From: Paracoccus sp. N5
GTDB lineage: Bacteria > Pseudomonadota > Alphaproteobacteria > Rhodobacterales > Rhodobacteraceae
DNA length: 64,000 nucleotides
Direction: 5' to 3'
NCBI RefSeq assembly: GCF_000371965.1
Contig: NZ_AQUO01000002.1
Location: forward strand, 264,001-328,000
Part shown: positions 16,363-24,251 of the stretch, piece after piece
How positions within the stretch are numbered: position 1 is the first letter of the stretch
Layout of the letters: the number at the start of each line of letters is the position of its first letter
Notes under the pieces: generated by a model
Databases searched by the model: none
Seen by the model: the letters and a program-made list of their open reading frames with translations, nothing else
What the model was told of the DNA's origin: nothing
Translations under genes and position numbers: made by a program

Positions 16363-16848
16363 ATGGCGCCAAAAACGGGTTTCGAGACCTCCGCCGCAGA
16401 TCGCTGGTTCGAGCATTACCGGCCGGGGGATGCCTATCTTTTCGGCCCGATCGAGGTCACCGAGCAGGAAATCATCGCCTTCGCGCGGCGCTATGATCCG
16501 CAGTCGTTCCATATCGACCCGCAAGCCGCCGCGGCGGAGCCGCATGGCGGCGTCATCGCCTCGGGCTGGATGACGGCTGCGTTGATGATGCGGCTGCTGG
16601 TCGATGGCTTCCTGCCGGGGCGGGCCGGGCTGGCGGCGCCCGGCTGCGACGAATTGCGCTGGCTGCATCCGGTGCGGCCCGGCGACAGGCTGCGGCTGCG
16701 CGTGACGGTGCTTTCGGCCCGGGTTTCGCAGTCGAAGCCGGATCGGGGAATCGTCTCGTTCCGGATGGAGGGCGAGAATCAGGACGGGACGGCCGTCTAC
16801 AGCACCATCGCCACCGGGATTTTCCTGCGCAAGCCGGCTGCCGGCTGA
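16363..16848 (+). CDS. MaoC-like hot-dog dehydratase/hydratase
   Basis: A 161-aa single hot-dog protein of the MaoC-like family. The hydratase motif reads ARRYDPQSFHIDPQAA (about 43-58), with the catalytic Asp and His in place and Gln where hydratase-2 has Asn. GGVIASGWMTAALMMRLL follows. Such proteins add water to or remove it from short or branched enoyl-CoA esters. Start choice is supported by GGAGCAGGTGGC just upstream. It is divergent from the crotonase/etf run and stands 123 bp before the fused-type crotonase at 16972. Confidence 0.82.
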   Translation: MAPKTGFETSAADRWFEHYRPGDAYLFGPIEVTEQEIIAFARRYDPQSFHIDPQAAAAEPHGGVIASGWMTAALMMRLLVDGFLPGRAGLAAPGCDELRWLHPVRPGDRLRLRVTVLSARVSQSKPDRGIVSFRMEGENQDGTAVYSTIATGIFLRKPAAG

Positions 16849-16971
16849 GCATCGTCCGCAGATCTTGGCATCGACCGGCTCTGGGGAATTGACGCATTAC
16901 GTATGCATATGCATTATATCGTAGCGCACTATATCGGTGCCGGCGCCTAGATCTGCTGGGGAGGACAGGAC
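16849..16971. promoter_or_regulatory. Promoter/operator region before the crotonase-HCDH-tail gene
   Basis: The gap contains the perfect 12-bp palindrome ATGCATATGCAT (16903-16914). It is followed by ATATCGT (16916-16922) and ACTATAT (16928-16934) in inverted orientation, similar to the arms of the palindrome at 7854-7879 but with a 5-bp spacer. GGGGAGGACAGGAC gives the ribosome-binding site for ATG 16972. Confidence 0.45.
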
Positions 16972-18354
16972 ATGACCACGCAACCGCCCGAACTCGTGGA
17001 GTTTCGCTTTGAATTGCTCGAGGACGGCATCGGCCACCTGATCTTCGACATGCCCGGCCGGAGCATGAATGTCTTTTCGAATCGCGCCATCCATGAATCC
17101 GAGGCGGTGGCCGACTGGCTGAAGACAAGCGGGCTGAAGGGGCTGGTGGTGTCCTCGGGGAAAAGCAGCGCCTTCTGCGCCGGGGCCGACCTGGGCGAGC
17201 TGGCGCAGGCCTATGCGATGATCATCGCCGCCCCGGAAAGCGCGCGCTGGCAGATCGGGCGCGATCATTTCGCGCCCATCGGCCGCTCGTTCCGCAAGCT
17301 GGAAACCGCGGGCGTGCCGGTGGCCTTCGCGATCAACGGGCTGGCGTTGGGCGGCGGCTGCGAATTCGCGCTGGCCGGGCATTACCGCGTGCTGGCCGAT
17401 ACGCCCTCGACCGCGCTGGGGCTGCCGGAATCGCTGGTCGGCCTGCTGCCGGGCGGCGGCGGCACGCAACGCATGCCGCGGCTCGTCGGCATCGAGGCGG
17501 CCATGCCGGTGCTGCTCGACGCGGCGCGCTTCACGCCCGCCGATGCGGTCGCGGCCGGGGTCGCGCATCGCGTGGTTCCCGCCGGGCAGGAAATCGCCGC
17601 CTGCGTGGAGTGGATCAAGGGCAATCCCCAGCCGCAGCAACCCTGGGACCGGGAGGATTACGTCATTCCCTCGGCCGCCGAAGTCAGCGCCCAGCTGGCC
17701 GAGCTGCGCCGTGCCCGAGAAGAGGAGACGGGGGGCCACTATCCGGCGATCACCGCCATCCTGGATTGCGTCGAATTCGGCATGCCGCTGGCGATGGATG
17801 CCGCCGTCAGCAAGGAAATCGACATCTTCGCCGATCTCATCAAGCGCCCCGAGCCGCGCGACATGATCTCGAGCCTGTTTCTGGGCAAGCAGATCTGGCA
17901 AAAGCAGCGCAAGGCGGATGCGCTGCCCAAGGCTTACGACACCATCGCCGCCGCCATACGCAAGACCTGGGCCGATGTGGCGGCGCGTTTCGAGCCGCAG
18001 GCGGTCGAAAGCGCGGCGCATTGGGCGCGGCTGACCGCCCCGATGCCGACGGACGGCCAGGCCCGGCCGGTTCCGGCCGAGGTTCTGGGAGAGCATCAAG
18101 GCATCGCCGCCACCGGGACCTGGATCGATGCGCCGCAAGGCCAGGACCAGATCATTGCCGGCGCATTGCTGGGCGCTGCGGTCGTGGCCGCGCTGGAACA
18201 CGGCAGGGAACTCGACCCCGACAGCCGCCGGGCGGCCGATTTCCACAGCATCAATGCCGCAGGTTTCCCTGCCTATCTGGGTGGCCCTTTCGCCCTTTAC
18301 GATTCCATCGGCAGCGAGGGCGTCCGGCGCCTGATCGCGCCGGTCGCCGGCTGA
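16972..18354 (+). CDS. Crotonase-domain protein with a 3-hydroxyacyl-CoA-dehydrogenase-like tail but no NAD domain
   Basis: A 460-aa protein. Residues 1 to about 205 are a complete enoyl-CoA hydratase/isomerase domain: FCAGADLGEL, INGLALGGGCEFALAG and LGLPESLVGLLPGGGGTQRM. These are as in the N-terminal part of FadB/FadJ-type multifunctional enzymes, including the Pro-Glu hydratase position. The end (about 380-455, with AAGFPAYLGGPFALYDSIG) resembles the C-terminal 3HCDH fold that follows the NAD-binding domain in FadB/FadJ. The Rossmann domain itself, with its GxGxxG, is missing, replaced by about 170 residues of helical sequence. It may hydrate a substrate and use the tail for structure, or be a decayed but stable fusion. 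It precedes the CoA ligase on the same strand. Confidence 0.8.
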   Translation: MTTQPPELVEFRFELLEDGIGHLIFDMPGRSMNVFSNRAIHESEAVADWLKTSGLKGLVVSSGKSSAFCAGADLGELAQAYAMIIAAPESARWQIGRDHFAPIGRSFRKLETAGVPVAFAINGLALGGGCEFALAGHYRVLADTPSTALGLPESLVGLLPGGGGTQRMPRLVGIEAAMPVLLDAARFTPADAVAAGVAHRVVPAGQEIAACVEWIKGNPQPQQPWDREDYVIPSAAEVSAQLAELRRAREEETGGHYPAITAILDCVEFGMPLAMDAAVSKEIDIFADLIKRPEPRDMISSLFLGKQIWQKQRKADALPKAYDTIAAAIRKTWADVAARFEPQAVESAAHWARLTAPMPTDGQARPVPAEVLGEHQGIAATGTWIDAPQGQDQIIAGALLGAAVVAALEHGRELDPDSRRAADFHSINAAGFPAYLGGPFALYDSIGSEGVRRLIAPVAG

Positions 18355-18431
18355 AACGGCGCGATCCCGCCGTTTCCCAAGGTCGCCTCTGATTGCAGGG
18401 GCGATCCTGTTGTTTCATGGGAGGACAATGC

Positions 18432-20057
18432 ATGACCAAATTCGACCTCGCCGCGCATAGGCGCAAGCTGCGCGACCTCGGCCACTGGACCGACGAACAT
18501 TACGACGATTTCCTGCGCCAGGCGCTGCAAGACCACCCCGACAAGCTGGCGGTGGTCGGGGATCGCGCCTCGGGCGTTGTCAGGCTGACCTTTCGCGAGC
18601 TTGAGGATCGCATCGCCCGCGCCGCCGGCGGGCTGCGCAAGCTGGGCGTGGGCAAGGGGGACGTGGTGGCCCTGCAAATGCCCAACTGGTGGGAGTTCGT
18701 GGTCGCCGTGCTGGCGGCGCAACGGCTTGGGGCGATCACCAACCCGCTGATGCCGATCTTCCGCGAACGGGAACTGCGTTTCATGCTGGGCTTCGCGCGC
18801 TGCAAGGTGTTCATCGTGCCCGAGGGCTTCGGGTCGCTGGACCTGGCCGGCACCGCCCGCCTGCTGCGTGACGAGCTGGACCATCTCGAGCATGTCGTGG
18901 TGGCGCATGGCACGGGCAGCGACAGTTTCGAGGCGCTGCTGAACTCCGGCGAACGGGTGGACCTGGCGCCCGAGGGCACGCCGCCGCTTACCGATCCGGG
19001 CGAGCCCTCGATGCTGATGTATACCTCCGGCACCACCGGCTCGCCCAAGGGGGTGCAGCATACCGTCAACAGCATGGTGAACGCCGCCCGCAGCATGACT
19101 AAGCGCGGCCATCTGTCCAATGACGACGTGTTGCTGGTCGGCTCGCCTGTCGGCCACATGCTGGGTCTTGCCGCCGGGGTGCTGCTGGCGATCTTCAACC
19201 GCGCGACCATGGTCCTGCAGGAAAGCTGGAACGGCAGGCATGCGCTGGACCTGATCAATGAATACAAGGTTACCTTCAGCGGTGGCGCCACGCCCTTCCT
19301 TGCCGATCTGGTGCGCGAGGTCCAGGCCGGCGCGCCCCGTCCCGAAAGCCTGCGCCTGTTCCTTTGCGCCGGCGCGCCGATCCCGCCGGTGCTGGTCCGC
19401 CAGGCCGGCGAGGTGCTGGGCACCACCGTCACCTCGGTCTGGGGGATGACGGAAAGCCTGGCCTCGACCATGACCGAGCCCGAGCGGGCCGGGCAGCTGT
19501 CCTCGATCTCGGACGGCCGGCCGGTCGCCGGGATGGAGGTGAAGGTCGTCGATGATGAGGGCAGAACCCTGGCGGCGGGCAAGCCCGGGCGGCTTCTGGT
19601 GCGCGGCGCCCAGCTTCATGTCGGTTACATGGGCATTCCGCCCGAGCAGACCTTCGATGCCGAGGGCTGGATGGATACCGGCGATCTGGCCTATTGCCTG
19701 GCCGAGGAGGATTGCTCCGGCTATATCCGCATCGCCGGTCGGACCAAGGACGTCATCATCCGCGGCGGCGAGAATATTCCCGTCGTCGAGATCGAGAACC
19801 TGTTGCTCGAGCATCCCGCCATCACCGGCGCCGCGCTGGTCGGCTATCCCGACGAGCGCCTGGGCGAGCGGGCCTGCGCCTTCCTGACGGTAAAGGACGG
19901 CGCCGCGGTATCGCTGGACGATCTGCGCCCCTGGATGGACGAGAAGAGGGTCGCCAAGCAATACTGGCCCGAACGGGTCGAGATCATCGAGGCGATGCCC
20001 CGCACGCCCAGCGGCAAGATCCAGAAATTCCTGCTGCGCGACATGCTGATGTCGTGA
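18432..20057 (+). CDS. Acyl-CoA ligase, cyclohexanecarboxylate-CoA ligase (AliA)-like
   Basis: A 541-aa ANL-superfamily ligase with all core motifs: YTSGTTGSPKG (about 197-207), VWGMTESLAS, GWMDTGDLAY, GRTKDVIIRGGENIPVVEIE and the A10 PRTPSGKIQKFLLRD with its catalytic Lys. The N-terminal pattern, QMPNWWEF followed by NPLMPIFRERELRFML, is one I associate with proteins annotated cyclohexanecarboxylate-CoA ligase. That fits the badI gene 5 kb away. ATG 18432 follows GGGAGGACAATGC and fits the family N-terminus. It activates the entering acid with ATP to an acyl-AMP and then the CoA ester in the cytoplasm. Benzoate or medium-chain acids are alternative substrates. Confidence 0.85.
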   Translation: MTKFDLAAHRRKLRDLGHWTDEHYDDFLRQALQDHPDKLAVVGDRASGVVRLTFRELEDRIARAAGGLRKLGVGKGDVVALQMPNWWEFVVAVLAAQRLGAITNPLMPIFRERELRFMLGFARCKVFIVPEGFGSLDLAGTARLLRDELDHLEHVVVAHGTGSDSFEALLNSGERVDLAPEGTPPLTDPGEPSMLMYTSGTTGSPKGVQHTVNSMVNAARSMTKRGHLSNDDVLLVGSPVGHMLGLAAGVLLAIFNRATMVLQESWNGRHALDLINEYKVTFSGGATPFLADLVREVQAGAPRPESLRLFLCAGAPIPPVLVRQAGEVLGTTVTSVWGMTESLASTMTEPERAGQLSSISDGRPVAGMEVKVVDDEGRTLAAGKPGRLLVRGAQLHVGYMGIPPEQTFDAEGWMDTGDLAYCLAEEDCSGYIRIAGRTKDVIIRGGENIPVVEIENLLLEHPAITGAALVGYPDERLGERACAFLTVKDGAAVSLDDLRPWMDEKRVAKQYWPERVEIIEAMPRTPSGKIQKFLLRDMLMS

Positions 20058-20149
20058 TCCGTGCAGGAGCGATGGCAGGGGCCGACCGCCCGGCCCCCCA
20101 TCGACCATTTTCCGGAACGTTCGGCCACACGGCAGATAGGGAGACACGC

Positions 20150-20665
20150 ATGACAGCCGATTTCATGGCAGATGGAACGGACATCCCTGCGGGATGGACG
20201 CCCTTTGATCTGGAATTCGGATTTGCCCGATCCTTCGGTCAGGTCAGTTTCCGCGAAACCGGAGATCAGCGTCTGGAGTTGGGTTTCCGCTGCGGAGAAC
20301 GCCATCTGAATCCGCTGGGCATGTGTCACGGAGGCGCGATCGCGGCTTTCGCGGATTACGCTGCGCTTGGGGCGCAATATGCCGTCGGCCTTTCCCGGAT
20401 CGTCACCCCGACGGTCACCCTGTCGGTCGATTTCCTGCAAGGGATCCTGCCGGGCCAATGGGTGGCGGCGCGGGTCGATATCATCCGCCAGACCCGCAAG
20501 ATGTGCTTTACCCAGATGGTGGCGCGGGTGGGGGACGAGCCGGTGATGAACTCGCGCGGCATCTTCAAGATTTCGTCGCGGGCCGAGCATATTGCTCATC
20601 CGTTCTATGTCCGATGCGCCGAACTCTGGCCCTCGCGGGTGCTGATCGATGCCGAGGACGGATAG
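20150..20665 (+). CDS. PaaI-family hot-dog thioesterase
   Basis: A 171-aa hot-dog thioesterase of the PaaI/YdiI type. It carries the hallmark LNPLGMCHGGAIAAFADYA (about 53-71), where the HGG segment and the following acidic residue form the active site, then TVTLSVDFLQGILPGQWV. Such enzymes hydrolyse dead-end or excess acyl-CoA esters and free CoA, as PaaI does in phenylacetate degradation. ATG 20150 follows AGGGAGACACGC. It is the last gene of the plus-strand run with the crotonase-fusion and ligase genes, 92 bp after the ligase stop, and probably acts as a CoA-release valve. Confidence 0.85.
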   Translation: MTADFMADGTDIPAGWTPFDLEFGFARSFGQVSFRETGDQRLELGFRCGERHLNPLGMCHGGAIAAFADYAALGAQYAVGLSRIVTPTVTLSVDFLQGILPGQWVAARVDIIRQTRKMCFTQMVARVGDEPVMNSRGIFKISSRAEHIAHPFYVRCAELWPSRVLIDAEDG

Positions 20666-21033
20666 GCGCGGTCAAGGCGGCGGTCGGTCTTGCAAAGGCA
20701 GACCCCTGCGGCCCGGGTGAATTCACGATATCGATGCCATGGAGCTGCCTTTACGGCTTTCTGCTATCGCGACCTGCGCGTGCGGCTCCCGCCAGCCGCC
20801 GCACAGTTCTCCATGACAACCGCGGAGCAGTTCCGGATCAGCAGCGTCGTGACGCTTGGGGATGCCCCTATTGCGGCCCGGCCGGCCGAATGGTCCGCCG
20901 TGCGCCTGATGTTGCTTCACGCTTGCGCCGAACGGCGCGGCCTCGGCCGATCGATCGCGGTCGCCCAGCCGGGGGTGGCGTGGGCTTCCCATCCGTCGGA
21001 CCGACAGGCCCTGGCCGGAAGCCCACGGCCGTT
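20666..21033. other. Gene-free convergent gap
   Basis: This is 368 bp between the thioesterase (plus) and the dehydratase/reductase subunit (minus), which converge here. Open frames exist on both strands but show no family similarity or proper start signals. No clear intrinsic terminator with a T-run is visible. It may hold remnants of former sequence. Confidence 0.5.
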
Positions 21034-22404
21034 TCACGCGGCGCGGGTCCGCTGCACGTCGATGGTTTCCAGCATCGCCTCCAGGCGGCTTTGCAGGACC
21101 TCGTCCTTGTAGAAGCTTTCGTCCGCTACATCGCCTTCGAAGAACATGGTCTGGATCCCCCTCTCTTGCGCCATCCGGGCCAGCAGGAGCTGGCCGTTGG
21201 TGGCTGACCGGCAGGTCCGGGTCGCGTGGAACACGATGCCGTCGATGCCATATGTCTCGCAATCGCGCAGCACCTGCTCGGCCAGGTTCTTTGCGCTATG
21301 GTTGAAGGGACACAGCAGGTAGTGCTGCGCCATGCCAAGGATCGGATCGTCCTCGTCGATCAGATGCGGTTCGTGCCAGAAGCTGTTGTGCGTATAGCGC
21401 CCGCAGACGACTGCGGCGTCACGCTCGGCGAACTTGTTGGCAAGCCAGCCCACCTTGTTCCAGTTCATGATGCCGTCGAATGCAAGGCGGTAGCGTTCGT
21501 TCGGCAGCGCGCTCACCCCGTCTTGCAGCCGCTGCTCGATCTCGGTCTTTACGCCCTGGAAGTAATCCACCAGCGCCTGATTGCCGGGCAGGAAGTTGAT
21601 CGGCGCGATGCTGGCCACCCAGTCCCAGAATACTGCAGGGGCCGGCTTGGCCTTGCACAGCTCAAGCGCATCCAGCCGCAATTGCGCGGCGCGCTTGATG
21701 TAATGCATCGATTCGCGCAATCCCTCCCAATCGAACTTTTTGCCGGTCTGGTGTTCAAGAAACTCGATCAGGTTGTAGATCTGGCCCGCGACGTATTTCG
21801 ACGCATTGTCCCATTCCTCGCCGCGCAGATATCCCGCATCGGACTTGTTGCCCCAAAGCAGGGGATAGGAGACCTTGAACAGCGGCAGCTTCCTGTCGAA
21901 GACGCGATAGGAAATCTCGTCCCATTGCTGGCCGGTGCTGCATCCCGCATAGGCGTTCACGAAAAGATCCGGCGGCGGCAGGCGGGCGGCCAGAACCTCC
22001 TTGTCGGGGATATTGGGCGAGCCGTCGATCTCGACCCGGTCCACCGCTTCCTTCTTGGTCAGCAGCGCGCAGCCCAGGGTCGTGCGGGCATAGGAACAGA
22101 GTTCGTTGATATAGCCATAGGCCTCGCCGGCCTGCTGCGCGGGCCGTTCCAGATGCATCGCCGCAAGGCGCGCGCCGAAGGCTTCGCCATGGCACCACTC
22201 GACACCTGCCGCCTGCAGGATCGGGTTGATCGCGGCGCCATTGTACCACACGACCGTGGCACCGCGTTCGCGCGCGGTGAACAGATTGTCCCAGTAGTTC
22301 TTGATCATTTCCCCGCCCGCACGGGTGCTGACCAGGCGGTTGGCCAGCGGTGCGGTGCGGGCCGGGGGCTGTCCGGAATTTGCGTGTTCCGTGATGGCAG
22401 ACAT
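21034..22404 (-). CDS. Benzoyl-CoA reductase / 2-hydroxyacyl-CoA dehydratase-family subunit, BcrB-like
   Basis: A 456-aa subunit of the radical enzyme family containing class I benzoyl-CoA reductase BcrB and 2-hydroxyacyl-CoA dehydratases, which use a low-potential electron from an ATP-driven activator. Cys103 (ELCSYAR), Cys155 (YAGCSTG) and Cys398 (TRTCRSATN) are at the positions expected for the three ligands of the [4Fe-4S] cluster. The middle region, with TEIEQRLQDG and RYRLAFDGIMNW, resembles BcrB as I recall it. The ending FFEGDVADESFY...RLEAMLETID is family-typical. The ATG at 22404 follows GGAGGAACACAA. It lies 26 bp after the partner subunit. Dehydration of a 2-hydroxyacyl-CoA and reduction of an aromatic acyl-CoA cannot be told apart from sequence alone. 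Confidence 0.83.
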   Translation of the reverse strand: MSAITEHANSGQPPARTAPLANRLVSTRAGGEMIKNYWDNLFTARERGATVVWYNGAAINPILQAAGVEWCHGEAFGARLAAMHLERPAQQAGEAYGYINELCSYARTTLGCALLTKKEAVDRVEIDGSPNIPDKEVLAARLPPPDLFVNAYAGCSTGQQWDEISYRVFDRKLPLFKVSYPLLWGNKSDAGYLRGEEWDNASKYVAGQIYNLIEFLEHQTGKKFDWEGLRESMHYIKRAAQLRLDALELCKAKPAPAVFWDWVASIAPINFLPGNQALVDYFQGVKTEIEQRLQDGVSALPNERYRLAFDGIMNWNKVGWLANKFAERDAAVVCGRYTHNSFWHEPHLIDEDDPILGMAQHYLLCPFNHSAKNLAEQVLRDCETYGIDGIVFHATRTCRSATNGQLLLARMAQERGIQTMFFEGDVADESFYKDEVLQSRLEAMLETIDVQRTRAA

Positions 22405-22430
22405 TTGTGTTCCTCCGAAGTCGTTAAGCC

Positions 22431-23612
22431 TCAGGCCATTTCTCTGGACAGGGCAGGGCGGCGGATAACTTCGATCAGGGCCTCGACCCGGGTTTTCAGC
22501 ATTTCAAGCGCCAGCCCCTCGTGTTCCGTCTCGATCAGCAGATGGGGAATGCCCCGCCTGACGAATTCCTTGCGCAGTTCCGGATAATAAAGCATGTGGG
22601 GTTCGCAGAACTTGGCCACCAGGACGATGACACCCTGCGCGCCGCTCTTTTCCAGTGCGTTGGCCAGATAGCTTTCCCAGTCCACCGTCATCTGGGCGCG
22701 AGTCGAGCAGGGGACGTTGGTGTTGCGGTTGAAATACCAACCAGCCAGCGCCGCGACCGGATCAGAACCCTCGGGGACATCGGTCGAGATGTAGCGATAG
22801 CCGGTATAGATATCGTCATCGACCACGGTCGCACCGCAGCTTTCGATCATGTCGAGCAATTCGGGCTTGGGCGCGTGGCAGAAATGTCCCGAGAGATGCA
22901 GCCTGACCAATAAGGAAGGCGCCGCCGGCTGCGCCTCGAACAGCGCCAGGAGATGATCCATCCGGGCGCTGTGTTCATCGACATCCATGACCATGGCCGA
23001 TTTCACCAGAACCTGCATCTGCCGGCTGGTCAGCCTGATGAGGCCCGAACGGCGCATTTCATAGACCCGGCGCAACAGGCCGCGATTGCGATTGTAGGCC
23101 TCGATGCTGCGGCGGATCGCCTGGTTCTCGATCGGAGCGCCACAAAGCTCCTCCAGCTTTTCGCGCAGTTCGGCGATCCGGCCAAGGATCTGCGGTCGAG
23201 TCGTGGTCTCGTCCATCGAGGCGGTGAACTGGGCAAGAAAGACCGGCATGTCCGGCATCTCGAAGCGAATCGCATCCGCCGCGCCCAGCAGCGCGACGCA
23301 ATGGTCGACCAGGAAAATCCCGTCATAGGGCGCGAGCCTTCCGGTCGCGGCCTGATCGACGAGGCTGCGCGTGTAGCCGCAATAGAATTCGTGCAACAGC
23401 CGGCGGCCATAGGTGATGGGCGCGTCGTCCTCTTGCACCGTCACAGGCAGCGCGCCGGCCGCATGCACGATCTCGGCGGGGAAGTTCATCGGCAATATGC
23501 CGATGACCTTGCGCCCGGTGCGGGCCTTCCAGTCGCTGGCATAGGCGCCTGGGCATGCGGCGATCCCGGCCAGAACCCCGAGGATTTCGTCAATTTTGGC
23601 TGCCTGGTCCAT
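22431..23612 (-). CDS. Benzoyl-CoA reductase / 2-hydroxyacyl-CoA dehydratase-family subunit, BcrC-like
   Basis: A 393-aa partner of the preceding subunit. Its layout is colinear with BcrC/BadD as I recall them: PMNFPAEIVHAAGALPV near the start, EFYCGYTRSLVDQA, YNRNRGLLRRVYEMRR, and VDDDIYTGYRYIS. Cys78, Cys105 and Cys336 (AKFCEPHM) are the probable [4Fe-4S] ligands, and the segment IPHLLIETEHEG closes the active-site domain. The overall resemblance is greater to BcrC than to HgdB-type dehydratases. AGGAGCTGAATGG marks the start. It is transcribed divergently from the activator gene across a 531-bp regulatory region. The enzyme would be oxygen-sensitive and cytoplasmic. The substrate is unknown, probably a CoA ester made by one of the ligases nearby. 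Confidence 0.83.
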   Translation of the reverse strand: MDQAAKIDEILGVLAGIAACPGAYASDWKARTGRKVIGILPMNFPAEIVHAAGALPVTVQEDDAPITYGRRLLHEFYCGYTRSLVDQAATGRLAPYDGIFLVDHCVALLGAADAIRFEMPDMPVFLAQFTASMDETTTRPQILGRIAELREKLEELCGAPIENQAIRRSIEAYNRNRGLLRRVYEMRRSGLIRLTSRQMQVLVKSAMVMDVDEHSARMDHLLALFEAQPAAPSLLVRLHLSGHFCHAPKPELLDMIESCGATVVDDDIYTGYRYISTDVPEGSDPVAALAGWYFNRNTNVPCSTRAQMTVDWESYLANALEKSGAQGVIVLVAKFCEPHMLYYPELRKEFVRRGIPHLLIETEHEGLALEMLKTRVEALIEVIRRPALSREMA

Positions 23613-24143
23613 TCAGCTCCTCCAGCTTCTGGTGAGTCCCACTCCGAAACGCGATGCAGCGCCTGTCGCCGCCGAGAACGCCTGAAAGTGGGAAGGTAGC
23701 GTATCTTTTCCGGGCGAACATTCGTTGCGAATCGCGTTCTGTCAACCGTTTATTCTTTGCCGCGATTCGATGTTGGAAGAAATATCATGTGAATTCAGCT
23801 GTATGACCGCAGACCGGCGACCGACGACGTCTGGCCCGCCCGCTATGATCTTCCATCCGTGATTTCTTCTGCCGGCTGTGATTGAGTTGATCATGCGCCG
23901 GTCAGGCGGCCGCAGGCCCGGCAACGACTTTGGCACGGAATCGCATCTGCATGAAAGAAAAAAGTTCTGTAGCACACTAAATTTATATAAATAAAACAGT
24001 ATATTAGATTTGTAAAATGTTGCAACGCAAAAATAATCGTTGACCGAATGAGCGGTGCTCATCAGTATGGCTGCTGAAGTGAGCTGTGCTCATGGTTGCA
24101 ACCAGATGCCGCCACGATCCAGGGGCAGCAGGGAGGTAGCGTG
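23613..24143. promoter_or_regulatory. Divergent control region of the reductase and activator operons
   Basis: This 531-bp gap drives the BcrBC-like genes leftward and the activator operon rightward. About 23950-24045 is very AT-rich and contains the perfect 12-bp palindrome ATTTATATAAAT (23981-23992) and CAACG-N10-CGTTG (24023-24042). The 12-mer AAATAATCGTTG recurs at about 7828-7839 upstream of the PECR-like gene. Two TGAGC-N3-GCTCA palindromes lie at 24048-24092 and are listed separately. No clear FNR-type TTGAT-N4-ATCAA box was seen. Confidence 0.6.
24048..24092. promoter_or_regulatory. Tandem palindromes TGAGC-N3-GCTCA, 31 bp apart
   Basis: ATGAGC-GGT-GCTCAT (24048-24062) and TGAGC-TGT-GCTCA (24080-24092) are two copies of one palindrome. 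Their centres are 31 bp apart, close to three helical turns, so two dimers could bind the same DNA face. They lie about 50-95 bp before the leader ORF of the activator operon. This strongly suggests an operator pair for a dedicated regulator, possibly the TetR protein at 31066. Confidence 0.6.
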
Positions 24144-24251
24144 ATGTTCTGGGAAACTCTGCTGGAAGTCGACATCGCCGAACTGCGGGGCGTTCAGCCG
24201 GAAGTCCCCGAGGCCGGCGCGTGCCGGGCGGCGAGGGCATCATGGGCATGA
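24144..24251 (+). CDS. 35-aa leader ORF overlapping the activator gene start
   Basis: ATG 24144 has an excellent ribosome-binding site, GGGAGG at 24131-24136. It opens a 35-codon frame starting MFWETLLEVDIAELRG, which ends at TGA 24249-24251. That stop overlaps ATG 24248 of the activator gene as ATGA. The peptide has no recognised family. It could be a coupling leader, a small subunit, or the remnant of a longer gene. The strong ribosome-binding site here and the lack of an equally strong one before the activator support real translation and coupling. Confidence 0.45.
   Translation: MFWETLLEVDIAELRGVQPEVPEAGACRAARASWA

Noticed and set aside
24031..24042. The repeated 12-mer AAATAATCGTTG as an insertion-sequence end or att site
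   Set aside because: It occurs near 7828 and 24031 but with no target duplication, transposase or integrase nearby. It fits a shared regulatory element better.
23742..24062. A 106-codon minus-strand frame in the divergent control region
   Set aside because: It has Phe/Tyr/Ser-rich AT-derived composition, no ribosome-binding site, and overlaps clear palindromic operator elements.
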